From NCBI GenBank assembly GCA_036925085.1, contig JAUPFP010000054.1, positions 558,001-622,000 on the forward strand: a stretch of 64,000 nucleotides of DNA. The letters run 5' to 3'. Source of the DNA: Brachycybe producta (taxonomy: Eukaryota > Arthropoda > Diplopoda > Playtdesmida > Andrognathidae). Position numbers and translations under genes: made by a program. Below the pieces are notes generated by a model. That model made no database searches. It was given only the letters and a program-made list of their open reading frames with translations, and was not told the DNA's origin. This document shows positions 45,301-55,924 of the stretch, in pieces. Each line of letters opens with the position of its first letter. Position 1 is the first letter of the stretch.

Positions 45301-48300
45301 TCTCTATTTTTTTTTTCTCCTGAAAGTCAGAATAATCAAGAGTTTGAAATTCAGCTGTTCCTTAAACCAACTTAAAGTTGCATCAAGTGTTGTTTTATTT
45401 CTAAGGTACAAATTCAAGAAGGAAACTTGGTGATTTGAATTTCAACTTGAACTCTCTGAGCAGGGTTCCAACACGGAAAACCCCCTATTCGGTTGTATGC
45501 ATTATAAAAAAAAGATGTTGAAACCCTGCTTAGAGGGTTCAAGTGCATGTGCCAAGTCTTCTTGTTAAATTTGAACCACATTAGTCATTAAAGATTTGTA
45601 GTGTGATAACTTTAGTTTTGTTTTTGTTATTGATATAAAAATGATAAGAAAAGCAAAAAATAGTATAATTTATTAAATATGAGCGCCATAGGTTAGATAT
45701 TGATCACTTAGTCTTTCCTGTCTTCAAGACTGATATCGATCTAGAATCGATTCATATGTAAATAAGTTCCACAATTATATGAATAATTTATGCTAATTTA
45801 TAAGTAATAAGAGAAATCTAGGTTAAAAAATATTATTATACCCGCTTTCAGGCCAAAAAATCGATTTCTCAATATTTTGTGTGGGAAAAAAAATTATTTA
45901 TAAAAAATCGATATCTGAATGATCGATCAGAATTCAGCCTTTCAAAAGATCGATTCAATTTCGTCATGTAAAACCGATGGAGGACGACATAGAAGAAAAT
46001 CATGTACGAGATTCATAAAGATTCACCGAAATTTACAGCAGAACGGTATGTTTGAGAAGACGTTGTACCTTTTATTCGCGGTTTGGTGGATATCCAGAAT
46101 AGAATAGAATTATTTAAATCCAGCAAAATCGTAGTTGAAAAAGTGAAACTGCTATTTGCCATACTGTACGAGATTAATCCCTCGGTGTCGTCCCGTTTTT
46201 GTCGCCAATCATCCAATGAAGAAGCATCGGCGGCCGTAATAAAGGTGCATTTCTGCCGCCTCCCCCTTCACTTCTTCCCCGGCCCATCGTTTATCTAATC
46301 TGGCGATATCTCACTGTGATAACACGTGAAATCCGAGAGGTCGTCATGTGCCGTCATTTCATTTTATTATGCGACACAACAATACCCAGAGATCGGCAAC
46401 GTTTAGCTCGCAATGACGTCATCAGTTTTACGTGACTAAAATGTATTTTTGCGTCGTCATTAGAAGAAGCTTGTGACGTCAGAGGGATTAACTTAAAAGT
46501 TAGGATTGTGTCGTTTTTGTCTAATAAAAAGGGGCTAATAACAAAAGAATGCAACAAACTTTTTATTTAAATTATTGAAATATAGAAAATCAGAAAAAAA
46601 TAACACAATCCTGAATTTTTCGTTAATCCCCTGCTGACGTCACAAATTTCCTCTAATGGCGACGCAAGTATACGACCCTCCAAAAAAGATCAATCAGCTT
46701 CATTTAAAAATGACGATGTCTTATTCAAAATTAGCCTCAGAACGGGTCATTTTCATAGATATTATGTTAGTCTTATAACATTTTGCCTATGAGTGTCACT
46801 AGACGACGACGTGTCTGAGGCTATTTTTTTTAGTAAGACATCATGATTATAAAATGAAGCCAATTGAGAGAAGAAGAAAAAAATAAACATGTCAAATGTG
46901 TTGTAGTTATTTTGTTGCCCTTTGTCCTTTGACGTATAAAAATAGAATGGATGCATCGATAGTCACGTACAATACGAAGAATATTTTCTAATTATAATTA
47001 ATAAAGAGACGAGTCATTAAAAATGAAAGATGTTTGATGTTGTTTTTATTATTGCATCAGAGGGTTAGAGAGAGAGAGAGAGAGAGAGATGCATTTGGGT
47101 GATGATGGTGGTGTGTGGGTTAGCAACAAAAGGATGGGCGGAGGGCCACATGAGAATCACATGGGCGGTCGGTCCGTTTAGAAACATTAAAAGACATAAA
47201 AAGAACAATCGACTTGTCATTTTCACTGTTTTATTATATGCGATGACATCATCGTCATAGAAACAAGGATAGAATGAGAGAGAGAGAGAAAGAATGAAAA
47301 ACACACATCACGGATTCACTTGATGCTTGTTATTGTGGTGGGTGGGTGATTGACTGGAGTAGCTCATCCTCCTCCTCTTGGATTTTTGGGGCTTCCCTAT
47401 ATAAATACCATACGACTCATCCTTGTACTCATCATTATTTTTTGAGAATTGTCTGGTCTCTCTCTTATATATTAATGCTTTAATTAATTAATTAATTAAT
47501 AATGGATACGAAGAGGTTTCCTTCTATTCTGAATCTTCCACCTGAAATGTTGCAGAATATATTTCAATATTTATCATTAGAGGAACTCTGTAACATTAGA
47601 AGGTAATTATTATTTTAATTATAATAGAAATTCATGCAAAATTCATGAAAAGGAAACTTGGCACTTGGAACTTTTAACTTCTGGATTCAATTCGATTATT
47701 TTGACCGTTCAGGTGCAAAATGAAGAGAAGAAACTTGAAAGTGATTTAGAAACTAGAATAGAGGTGGCTCAATATTCTATATTGTGGTAAAAAAAAATGC
47801 TAAGGTTTCCTTCCTTCTTGAATTTGAGCCTGAGTAAGTCACTTACGAGAAAAAACTGCATGGTTATTCAGTTTTTTTTTAAATGACGTGTTTTAAAAAC
47901 TAGAAGAGTAAAACAAATCACTTAAATGGGTTTTCACGTTTTTGTGTGAATGTCAAAAGTCGTAAAGAAAAAGTTGTATTTCGTTAGGTTTTTTTCAAAT
48001 TTTCACAGCTGATTAAATCAAAAATAATATGCTTTTTTTTTTTTAAAAAAAAACATTTTTATGATATTTTTGTGCGTGAAAAATGACCCGTACGTGATTT
48101 GTTTACTAGTCTCGTATTGCTGCCACCAGATGGCGCCAACCACAAGCGAAGAAGCACGTGGATGTTCGAGCACGTGCGGCTCTCTCTTTTGTTGTGCGCC
48201 ATCTAGTGACGGTTAAGTTGAAACCATGTTTTCTTTCTCCCGTTGAGTTCTTGGAGGTTTTGGTGTGAAATATCTGAAAATGATTAACCTCCCCCTTAGT

Positions 48301-51300
48301 GTGTGCTGGACCTTCAATACGTTGGCCACCGATCCGAATCTTCTGAAATTGGACCGTCGGCTGCGATCTTCCGACTTGGAGGACTGTTCGGAGCTGCCTC
48401 TCGATAATCTTCTTCCGAACATCGTTCGTCTGAACGTTGTGGAGATCTCGGAACGAGACGAGAACGACACGAAGGCGAAACTGTTCTGGAGACTGTTTCG
48501 TAAACTTCGCACTCGATGTTCCAACTTGAAAGATCTCAAGATGGAGGATTACACCGACGTTCCGTCGAACGTATCTCTGATCGATCTACCGCAGAAGCTG
48601 TCGTCTCTCGAAATGCAATATCTGTTTTTCGACGACGGTCGGAAGTTTTTCGTGACCGAAGACGCTCCGATCTACTCGAATCTCAATCGTATCGTAATCA
48701 GACAATGCGTCTGTGGACGAGATCTCGGTTCGGCTCTCTCCAGAATGCGAAACCTCAGAGTTCTGACTTTGAACAACGTCGATGGTCTTCACGATGAATC
48801 GTTTCGTCGTCTCGATAATCGTTTATCGTCTCTGGAAGAACTGAACTTGTCCGATCTTAAGATAGGAGACGAATCCCTCGAAATCGTCGGTCGGTGTTTC
48901 TCGAGTCTCGAGCGACTCCTCGTGGAACGGTGTCCTATAAAGAACGATGGATTTTCTGCATTGAAACACTTGAAGAATTTGAAAGAATTACGGATAGAAG
49001 ACACGGATCTGAACGATTCTGTAGCTCGAACGATCTATCGGAATCTGAAATCATTGACGGTGTTGAAGTTGTCGCGATGTAACGTCGGCAATCCGACGTT
49101 ACAGGCGATCTGTACCTATTTACCGAATCTTCGAAAGTTTGAACTGAGTCCTAGCGAAGATGGTCAGATTACCGACGATGGTTTGCAAACGGCGAATCTG
49201 GTATCGAGCTTAGAGGAGCTAGTGTTCGATCGTGTCCGATTTTCCGATGTCGGTCTTAATAAGATTGCTGCTTTTGCTCCGAACCTCAGAGTTCTTTCGT
49301 TATCCAATTGTCGAGCGCAAGACGAAGGCATGAATGCGATACGTTGCAAAGTGAAGCAATTGAAGAGTCTTCGTCTATCTGGAACCAACGTAACTGATGT
49401 CGGATTGAGAGCCGCTCTGGAAGAACAGCGGAACGCTTTAGAAATGTTCGAAATTGGCAGCGAACACATCACAAACGACGGAATAGCCGAAATCCTTCCT
49501 TTTCTTACGACGTCAAAGAATATTAATATTCAGTTTGGCGAAAATAAAAATTCTTTGCGATACTCTGTCGGATTGTCGGCTACGGAATCGGAACTATTGT
49601 TATCTGGAAGCGGAATAACTGAAGTTCTTCTGAAAGCGGTTTCCGAATGTTTGCCGCTCGTACGACAATTGAATTTAGTTGATGTTATCGTTTCTCCGTC
49701 TGCCGTCGAGGCGTTGAACTCACTGAAAGAGTTAAAAACTTTGTCCGTGACTAATTGTATAATCGCCGACGATTCTCTCATATTGGCTTTGAAGCAGTTC
49801 AAAAATCTAAAAGATATCCACGTAAACAAAGGACATTTCACATCAGCAGGACTTTACGAATCGATAAAGAACATCGGCAGCGAATTGAAGGTGTTGAATC
49901 TGACAAGTAACTTTGAATATTTTACGGACGATGCCATCGAAGAGCTCGGAAGTTACATCGGATCATCTCTGAACAACTTCGAAGTTCAACAGACGATCGG
50001 AACATCGAATACGAGTTTCATTCGTATTAATATCGGTGACGTGACGAAGATCGACGTCGGTGGCGGCGGACATTTCTCGAACAGATGCTTGATGGCATTG
50101 ACAAAACGGTTTCCGTCTATGAATGAACTGAATATGACGAATTGTTCCGTTACAGACGATGGAATTCGTGAAGTTGCTCCGTTTCTGACAGGATTGACTT
50201 CTCTGACGATAAGATCGGATGTCATCGGAAACAAGACGTTGGAAGTAATCGGACGTCGAGTGCCGAAATTGAAACACTTGACTCTGGAAGGTGGAAACAT
50301 TACGGACGACGGTTTATCGGCATTAGGAAACCCTCTTCGTAACCTCGAGACATTGTCGGTAGCTCGTTCTAGCATCACGGATGCAGGCATCAGAAAAATT
50401 GCTCCAAACTTGATTTCGATAACGCGGCTCGGACTTTGTAACAATCCGAAAGTGACGAACAAATGTTACGACTACCTGCGAAAACAGTTTCCACATATTC
50501 GCATTCCGAGGCCTCTTCTTAATTAATATTATAATATATGAAATTTGCATAAATTGTTTAAGTTATTGGAAGTTTTTTATGTATTTTTTAATAAAAGAAA
50601 ATAAGATTCGTTTGAATTTGTTGTTTCATGATTGAAATTAATATGTTATTGAATTTTCGGTTGCTTTGTTGTTGTTGTTTTTTTAGCATTTTTGGGTGTT
50701 TCTGTTATGCCGAGGTCTGGTCGGAATCGGAGAAGCGAGTTATTCGACAATCGCACCGACAATTATTGCCGATCTTTTTCGAGATGCCGATCGAACGAAG
50801 ATGTTGACTATGTTTTATTTCGCAATCCCAGTTGGAAGGTTTGAAAATTGGGATTTATTCATTAAGACCGTTGTTTAAAGCTGTAAACGCCTTGCAAACT
50901 CTAGTTATTCTGTCTTTCAGTTGTAAAATGAAGAGAAACTAGAAAGTGTTTTAGAAACTAGAAGGGTAGCTCAATTATTTAAGGGTAATTTCATGTTGAT
51001 GTATTTTAAAATAAACTTTTTACTACCATAAAAAGTTTATTTTTAAAGATACCGTCATCTAAATACATTTTTGTACTCAGAAGAACAACACTAAGAAAAA
51101 ATGCGCATGTACGTGAGAAACTAGAAGGGTAACTGAATCACTTAGTAGTATTTTTATGTTGATATTTTTCAAATATTTTTCATAATTTTTTTACTATAAG
51201 TAAAAAAAAATTACACTTTATATCGTCTATATAAAATTGAGTTATTTTCAAACTGACATAAAATGCTTATTTTAAAAGATAATAACCCTTCTAGTTTCTA

Positions 51301-53625
51301 AAACAATTTCAAGTTTGTCTTCATTTTACACTTTGAGGGGTGTTTACGTTTTAAAACCACCTTAATGTTTGCTTTTGAATTTCGATACCGAGAAACGATT
51401 TTTATAAGTTGTCTCTTATAAAAACAGCGGTCTCGGCTACATCGTCGGTTCGAGTGTCGCTACGTTAATGGGATCCTGGCATTGGGCTTTAAGAGTACGT
51501 CTCACATTAAATACGTCGCGAATAAATCGGAAATTTAAACTCTCGAACGTTTTCGTTATCGAAAAAGGTGACTCCTGTGATGGGAGCAGTTAGCGTAATT
51601 CTGGTGGTACTAGTGATGAAAGATCCTCCGAGAGGAGCGAGCGAAGGTGGCGAACAGTTAAAACCGACCGGTTGGATTGTAGACGTCACGGAATTATTAA
51701 AGAAGTACTTTTTCAATCAGAAACCACAAAGAACCTCCGCCTCCTCCTCTCGTAACGTTACGAATCGTTGTTTTTACTTTTACTATTGTAGTCGTAGCTT
51801 CATGTGGTCAACGATCGGAGTCACTTGCGTTGCGTTCGTTGCCGGAGCTCTTTCTTGGTGGGGTCCGACATTCCTACTGAGTTCTATTTTGGTACAAGGC
51901 CGATTTGCTACACTTGCCGGGTAACAACCATAGAGTCTCATCTGATTTGTATAATGGAGTGTTAATTTGTTGTGTTTCTTGTTTTTTTTTTCCAGTGTTA
52001 GTTTAGTTTTCGGTATCATAACGGTGATTGCTGGAATTCTGGGCGTTGCTTCCGGATCCGGTTCTTCAACGTACCTGAAAAAGAAGTACAAGAGAGCGGA
52101 TCCTCTTGTCTGCGCTTTCGGAATGATAGTCAGTATGCCGTTTCTGTTTGTTGGAGCCGTACTTTCCAAATACAACACCGTGTTTGCTTATGTGGGTTCA
52201 GAGTTCGACAAAAAATAAAACTTCTTGGACGTTTTTATCGGTTAAAGTGGCGGGAATAAGTTTTTTGTTTCTGTTTTTGTTAGGTTTTCATATTTATTGG
52301 TGAGACATTGCTCTGTTTTACGTGGGCCGTCGTTGCCGACATTTTATTGGTATGCAACAGTCAAGAAATATGTTTCATTTTGAGGCATTCGATAATCATT
52401 TTTTTCGTTAACATCTTTTTCGAAGCAATTTTAAACAAAAATTTAAATTTTGTTAAGAAATTAAATTACAAAATAATGACAAATATCTTTAATATGAAAC
52501 TCATTGAAACAGTTTTTATAAATAGATCAAATTTTAAGTGTTTTTGATGTCTTTAAGTTTAAGAATTAGACTTTTAAAGCTGGTTTCAAAGTGAAAGTTT
52601 TAAACTGAGTTTCATGCTGTAAAATCTTTCAAAATAAACTTTTTATAGAAAAAATTGCAAAAATATCGTCTGCTTAAAGCTAGTTCATTTTCAAACTTTC
52701 ATAAATAGCTTATTTTGAAAGATATCAAATAAGTAATTGAGTTACCTTTTTAGTTTATAAGAAACTTCCAAGGTATTCTTCGTTTTGCACCTGAAAGACA
52801 AAATAATTAAGATTTCGAGAGGGGGCTGTTTAAACATAACCAGGAAAAGTTTATTTTGAAAGATATGGTCATAAAATTGTTTCTCACAAAACGGAAGTTT
52901 TTCTTAAAGTAGCTTCAAAAAATTGACTTGACGATAAAATTAATGGGGAAAAAAGGTTTTCTTTATGATACTTTGTTCTTGTCGTAGTACGTGGTAATAC
53001 CGACGAGACGAGCAACTGCAGCTGCATTTCAGATCCTCGTATCACACGCTCTTGGTGATGCTGGAAGCCCTTACATCATTGGAGCCGTAAATTTCGAATT
53101 TGTAAATTTATGTAGACAAGTTATAATGTTTTAAATGTCGTCTTTCTTGTTTTAGGTTTCCGATGCGATCGCTTTCGGTCGTACGGGACATTTGATCGAG
53201 TTTCATAGCCTCCAATACGCTCTCTTCATAACATGTTTCATCAGTGTGGTCGGTGGTTTCTGTTTCTTAATCACTGCTTGGTACATTGTAGAAGACAAAG
53301 AAGCGGCCGATAAAGTAATCAAAGGTGAGAATAACTTTTATTATATCTCGTGTTATTTCGTGTCTCGTTTTTTTTTTCGTGGGGATATCGATTTCCAAAT
53401 TTTTAATTTTTTCGATCGATTCCTTTATTGATTTAACACTAATTTTCGTTTTTAATTACCCACTCTCACGAAACCTCTCAACCGTTTTGACTTGACCGTT
53501 TCCGCTTGTTAGGTTGTCAACACTTTGAAACAACGAATGTTGTTCCCTACTCTGACGACTCTAATTCGGATGTTTCTGACGTCGTGTCACCACCGAACGA
53601 GGAATCTGATCGACTCCTTGGTTGA
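42355..53625 (+). CDS. spin: Spinster-type MFS transporter (523 aa, 11 exons)
   Basis: Exons: 42355-42595, 44734-44936, 50687-50838, 51428-51494, 51568-51704, 51792-51920, 51996-52191, 52284-52349, 52988-53086, 53156-53324, 53513-53625. Spinster/SPNS proteins are lysosomal (or plasma-membrane) MFS carriers for lysophospholipids, sphingosine-1-phosphate or sugars. Evidence: the first-helix motif [12 protein letters not shown], the MFS A-loop [14 protein letters not shown], the spinster signature [18 protein letters not shown], then [13 protein letters not shown] and [15 protein letters not shown]. About 12 membrane segments are predicted. The start ATG at 42355 precedes a Gly/Asp-rich cytosolic N-terminus. 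Exon order matches the family and all phases join. Intron 2 (44937-50686) hosts a complete F-box gene on the same strand and intron 1 several foldback elements. A second possible last exon is listed separately. Substrate cannot be predicted. Confidence 0.94.
43500..43812. repeat. Foldback element copy (spinster intron 1)
   Basis: Two-arm copy: GTGTTTTAGAATCTAGAAGG, ATGTTGATATCTTTCAAAAT; mirror AAAGATATCAACCTGAAAAT, CCTTCTAGTTTCTAAACAC; ends at GAAAGACAGAATAATTAA and TTTGAAAATCAGCTG. Confidence 0.85.
44066..44326. repeat. Foldback element copy, degenerate (spinster intron 1)
   Basis: TTGTTAGAAACTAGAATAG and ATGATATCTTTAAAAATAAAC face AATTTTGAAAGATATCATG. The arms have lost much identity, suggesting an older insertion, and it abuts the next copy. 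Confidence 0.6.
44320..44635. repeat. Foldback element copy (spinster intron 1)
   Basis: GGTTTCTTTCAGGAGCAAAG and GTGTTTTGGAAACTAGAAG on the left; TCTTCTAGTTTCTAAAAAAC, CACCTGAAAGATAGAATAAT and GAACCACCTTA on the right. It contains a G-run (GGGGGGG) beside the core and ends about 100 bp before spinster exon 2. Confidence 0.8.
44997..45375. repeat. Foldback element copy, complete with TTAA on both sides (spinster intron 2)
   Basis: Begins TTAAGGTGGCTTTTAATGG and ends AAACCAACTTAA, giving about 379 bp with a TTAA at each outer edge. Arms and loop follow the family consensus. It is one of the two best-delimited copies and is useful for defining the ends. Confidence 0.85.
45405..45577. repeat. 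Hairpin element related to 55925-56415
   Basis: GGTACAAATTCAAGAAGGAA and CTCTGAGCAGGGTTCC on the left are mirrored by AACCCTGCTTAGAGGG and CTTCTTGTTAAATTTGAACC on the right. The AAGAAGGAAACTTGG block recurs at about 55929. Confidence 0.7.
46443..46673. repeat. Foldback element, second family, copy 2
   Basis: TTTTTGCGTCGTCATTAGAA and GCTTGTGACGTCAGAGGGAT on the left are mirrored by TCCCCTGCTGACGTCACAA and TAATGGCGACGCAAGTATAC on the right. TAATAACAAAAGAATGC is shared with 41745-41977. Confidence 0.75.
46692..46861. repeat. Hairpin with about 48-bp arms
   Basis: GACGATGTCTTATTCAAAAT and TAGCCTCAGA on the left are mirrored by TCTGAGGCTA and TAGTAAGACATCATGATTAT on the right. It does not share sequence with the other families. 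Confidence 0.7.
47047..47340. other. GA microsatellites in the spinster intron
   Basis: (GA)n at about 47065-47088 and 47274-47290, with otherwise unique sequence upstream of the nested F-box gene. Confidence 0.6.
47398..47407 (+). promoter_or_regulatory. TATA box of the nested F-box gene
   Basis: TATATAAATA lies 95 bp upstream of the F-box ATG, leaving room for a transcription start near 47428 and a 5' UTR of about 70 bp. It supports independent transcription of the nested gene. Confidence 0.55.
47502..50526 (+). CDS. F-box / leucine-rich-repeat protein (775 aa), nested in spinster
   Basis: Exons 47502-47602 and 48300-50526. The N-terminus [17 protein letters not shown] then [12 protein letters not shown] is an F-box, which recruits Skp1-Cullin1 ubiquitin ligases; it continues across the intron into [15 protein letters not shown]. 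The remaining about 730 residues are leucine-rich repeats of the cysteine/AMN1-like kind, with recurring ITDDGLxALxxxLxxLxxL and NVTDVGLRA units, the likely substrate-binding solenoid. The whole gene sits in spinster intron 2, on the same strand, with its own TATA box and AATAAA at 50590-50595. It has a single 697-bp intron carrying a foldback element. Codon use is richer in G/C than the surrounding intron. I do not assign it to a specific FBXL orthologue. Confidence 0.88.
47690..47965. repeat. Foldback element copy, rearranged (F-box gene intron)
   Basis: Two left-arm-like segments (AGTGATTTAGAAACTAGAAT near 47742; TGTTTTAAAAACTAGAAGAG near 47886) occur with little right arm, so this is a rearranged or two-insertion remnant. 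Confidence 0.55.
50871..51366. repeat. Two nested or tandem foldback copies (spinster intron)
   Basis: A left part (GCTGTAAACGCC, CTGTCTTTCAG, GTGTTTTAGAAACTAGAAGG) is followed by a short hairpin core. A second left arm (AACTAGAAGGGTAACTGAAT) then leads to a right arm ending TTTAAAACCACCTTAA at about 51354. Confidence 0.75.
52575..52845. repeat. Foldback element copy (spinster intron)
   Basis: TTTCAAAATAAACTTTTTAT is mirrored by AGCTTATTTTGAAAGATAT; the right arm has CACCTGAAAGACAAAATAAT. An extra half core (AAAAGTTTATTTTGAAAG) follows at about 52848. Confidence 0.7.
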
Positions 53626-53914
53626 AAAAAACAAACAAACAAAATATATCAAACACGAAAAGAACTTTTATTTCTGGTGTTTCATAGTGAAATATTAAAA
53701 TGGATGGCAAATGGTTGATCTCCATTTTACTTTTAAGAGGGGCTCTTGTGTGTTTTAATTTTGTGTTTTGTATTGTTTTAAAATAATATTTTTGGGAATT
53801 TTTTTTTTTTAAAAAGCCCAAAGTAATGTTACGAATGATCTCGGGCCGAGAAACTAAACGAAAGTAACTCCTAGTGGCTCATAAAACTAAGATTTACTAA
53901 GTTGATGTCTTTAA

Positions 53915-54062
53915 TGAGCAAAATGAAGAGAAACTTGAAAGTGTTTTTGAAGCTAGAAGGGTAGCTGAAATGACTCGACTTTTAGCGGACAATTTTATGA
54001 AAATACCCATAAGTGATCGAGCGACTCTTCTAGTTTTATTTTTATAAACACTTTACATTTTT
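53915..54062. repeat. Foldback element copy, short (spinster intron)
   Basis: GAGCAAAATGAAGAGAAACT and TGAAGCTAGAAGGGTAGC face CGACTCTTCTAGTTTTA and a trailing AAACACTTTACATTTTTTCT. The loop is deleted. Confidence 0.65.
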
Positions 54063-54081
54063 TCTTAAAAAAGGGTCTCCC

Positions 54082-54255
54082 TAAAATGCAGAAATTGCAG
54101 ACACTACAGAAATCCATTCAAAATAAGTAAAAATTAATAAGAAATTGCAGAAACGTTCATTTTTTTTTTTACTCATTTTCAATGGATTTCTGAATTTTCT
54201 GCATAATTAATTTAGCATATTTTGAATGGATGTCTGCAATTCCTGCGTTTTATGG
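54082..54255. repeat. Imperfect hairpin with TGCAGAAATTG arms
   Basis: GCAGAAATTGCAGACA and AATCCATTCAAAATA on the left are mirrored by TATTTTGAATGGATGTCTGC and AATTCCTGCG on the right; an inner copy of the same words makes it nested. Confidence 0.6.
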
Positions 54256-54477
54256 TTTACCTGAAAAAAAAAGCACCTGCAATTTCAATAAATTTTTCAG
54301 AAAGTATTCAGTAATAACACAATTACTTTTTCAAAGTAGTGTTTTAAAAATAACGGATTTGCGAAAAAGAAAAACTGTTGGCTTGAGTTAGGAGTCTCGT
54401 AATAATTTATTGTTAATCTAAATAAATGCGTTAAATTTGTTATATTTGTGTTTTGTTGTTCGACTAGTGAAAAGTTT

Positions 54478-54650
54478 CTTTGAACTAAAGTTATTCTGTT
54501 TTAAAGAAACACTTCGAAAGTGTTTTCCAAACTAAAAATAACTGAATAATTCTAAAACACTTTTCTAGTTTCTTTTGTTTTTTCTCTTCTGAAAAACAGA
54601 ATAGTTAGAGTTCGAAAAAAATCAAGTATTCATAAAACCATGTGAGGGCC
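54478..54650. repeat. Foldback element copy, short
   Basis: AAAGTGTTTTCCAAACTAAA faces CTAAAACACTTTTCTAGTTT, with GAAAAACAGAATAGTTAGAG at the right end. Confidence 0.6.
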
Positions 54651-54732
54651 GGCCCTAGAGTAGGCAAGGCCCGAGGCAGCAAACAACCAAGGTGGTTGCC
54701 TCTCTCGCCATGCCCTAATGCCGGGCCTGAAC
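54645..54732. repeat. GC-rich palindromic remnant (GGGCCGGCCC start)
   Basis: GAGGGCCGGCCCTAGAGTAG and CAAGGCCCGAGGCAGC are mirrored loosely by GTTGCCTCTCTCGCC and TAATGCCGGGCC. The very GC-rich start in an AT-rich intron resembles ends of some hAT-type elements; assignment is tentative. Confidence 0.35.
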
Positions 54733-54848
54733 CATCTTAAGTGAATCATTTGCTCTTCTCGTTTCTAAAACACTTTTTGCTTTCATCTAAATTTTAAACC
54801 ATCTTTTTTTAATCGGTATAATGTTTTAAGCTACTTGGTTTATTTCAG

Positions 54849-54952
54849 AGGCACAATGTGAAGAGATGACAGAAATGAAGACAAAAGTGAATGAAGTAAA
54901 GATGGCCGAAGTGACGATCAGTATGAACGGCAAAACACGGACACCGATCTGA
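54849..54952 (+). CDS. spin: Possible alternative last exon of spinster
   Basis: After TATTTCAG the frame joins exon 53156-53324 in phase 1 and runs 34 codons (AQCEEMTEMKTKVNEVK, then VTISMNGKTRTPI) to TGA. It would replace the acidic Asp/Ser-rich tail of exon 53513-53625 with a charged helical tail. Inferred from splice sites and phase. Confidence 0.5.
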
Positions 54953-55924
54953 CATCGAACACGAGGGCAGTCTTAGTAGCAAGTATCGTGTTTGTGTTGT
55001 TTTATGTTTTTCCTCCGATATAGAATATCCTGCGTTCGTTTGATCGAAAACCCCAATTTCTTCCTTCGAGTTTTCGATTTCGAGAATTTACTTAGCAAAA
55101 AATCAGCATTTAGTGACATACGACCTCGTAAACCAAAAAAAAATGTTATATTTAAATCAATGGTAGCTCAATTTTTTTTTGTGTTATTTTCTACTAATTT
55201 TTTTATTGTATTTTTCGGACTATTTTCCCATCGAGAGCAGCCTCTTAATTAAGTGACTTACATTTCATTAATTTTTTGAACAGTTATGCGATGATTGGAC
55301 TTTTATTTTAAGTTTTACTCGATATTCAGGAGTAAAATGGCTCAATTCTTGGCCTTTTTCGACTTTTAACCGAATTAACGGATCTTTTTCCAGTCTTCGG
55401 TCGTGTCGATTCCTCACGAAAACCACCTCTTGATGCCAGTGTGTGCCTTTGAAACTGTAGGTTTAATATTAATTAGAAAAATTGTACTTAATTGTACACA
55501 TTTTATCGAGAGTTGCATTTTTCACTCGTCTAGGTTTAAGTTTTTTTTTTTTTTTTTTTTTGTAATTATTATATATTAGTTTTTATATAGTGAAGAATTG
55601 GTTCAATTTGCTCAATTTTTGTCTCCTTCGATACCGAACCATTTAGGCTGCGCCTTATCTTAATTAGCTAGTTTAGTTTAGTAGTTAATTAGTTAGGTTA
55701 TATTCACAAGAATCTGAGGTTTTTTTGAAGTCGAAGTTAGGATCGGAGATTTCTTGCATCTTCGATCGTAATCGCGACATTAATTTATATACAAGATATA
55801 TTTTTGGACATGGGAATATTTATTTATTTATGCTTCTGTTAAATTTTTGGTGGTCACTTCGGGGTCTTTTTTGGACACTTTGCGGTGTTTTGATCTCGAG
55901 TATCTATTCTTTTCTTAAGTCTAA

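Noticed and set aside
45919..46298. Small overlapping open frames in spinster intron 2, with AATAAA near 46230
   Set aside because: Some coding-like words ([17 protein letters not shown]) but no consistent exon structure, and both strands are open; cannot be supported as a gene.
52192..52218. Spinster frame reading on to a stop after FAY
   Set aside because: Splicing at GTGGGT (52192) to 52284 restores conserved membrane sequence; the read-through would truncate the carrier.
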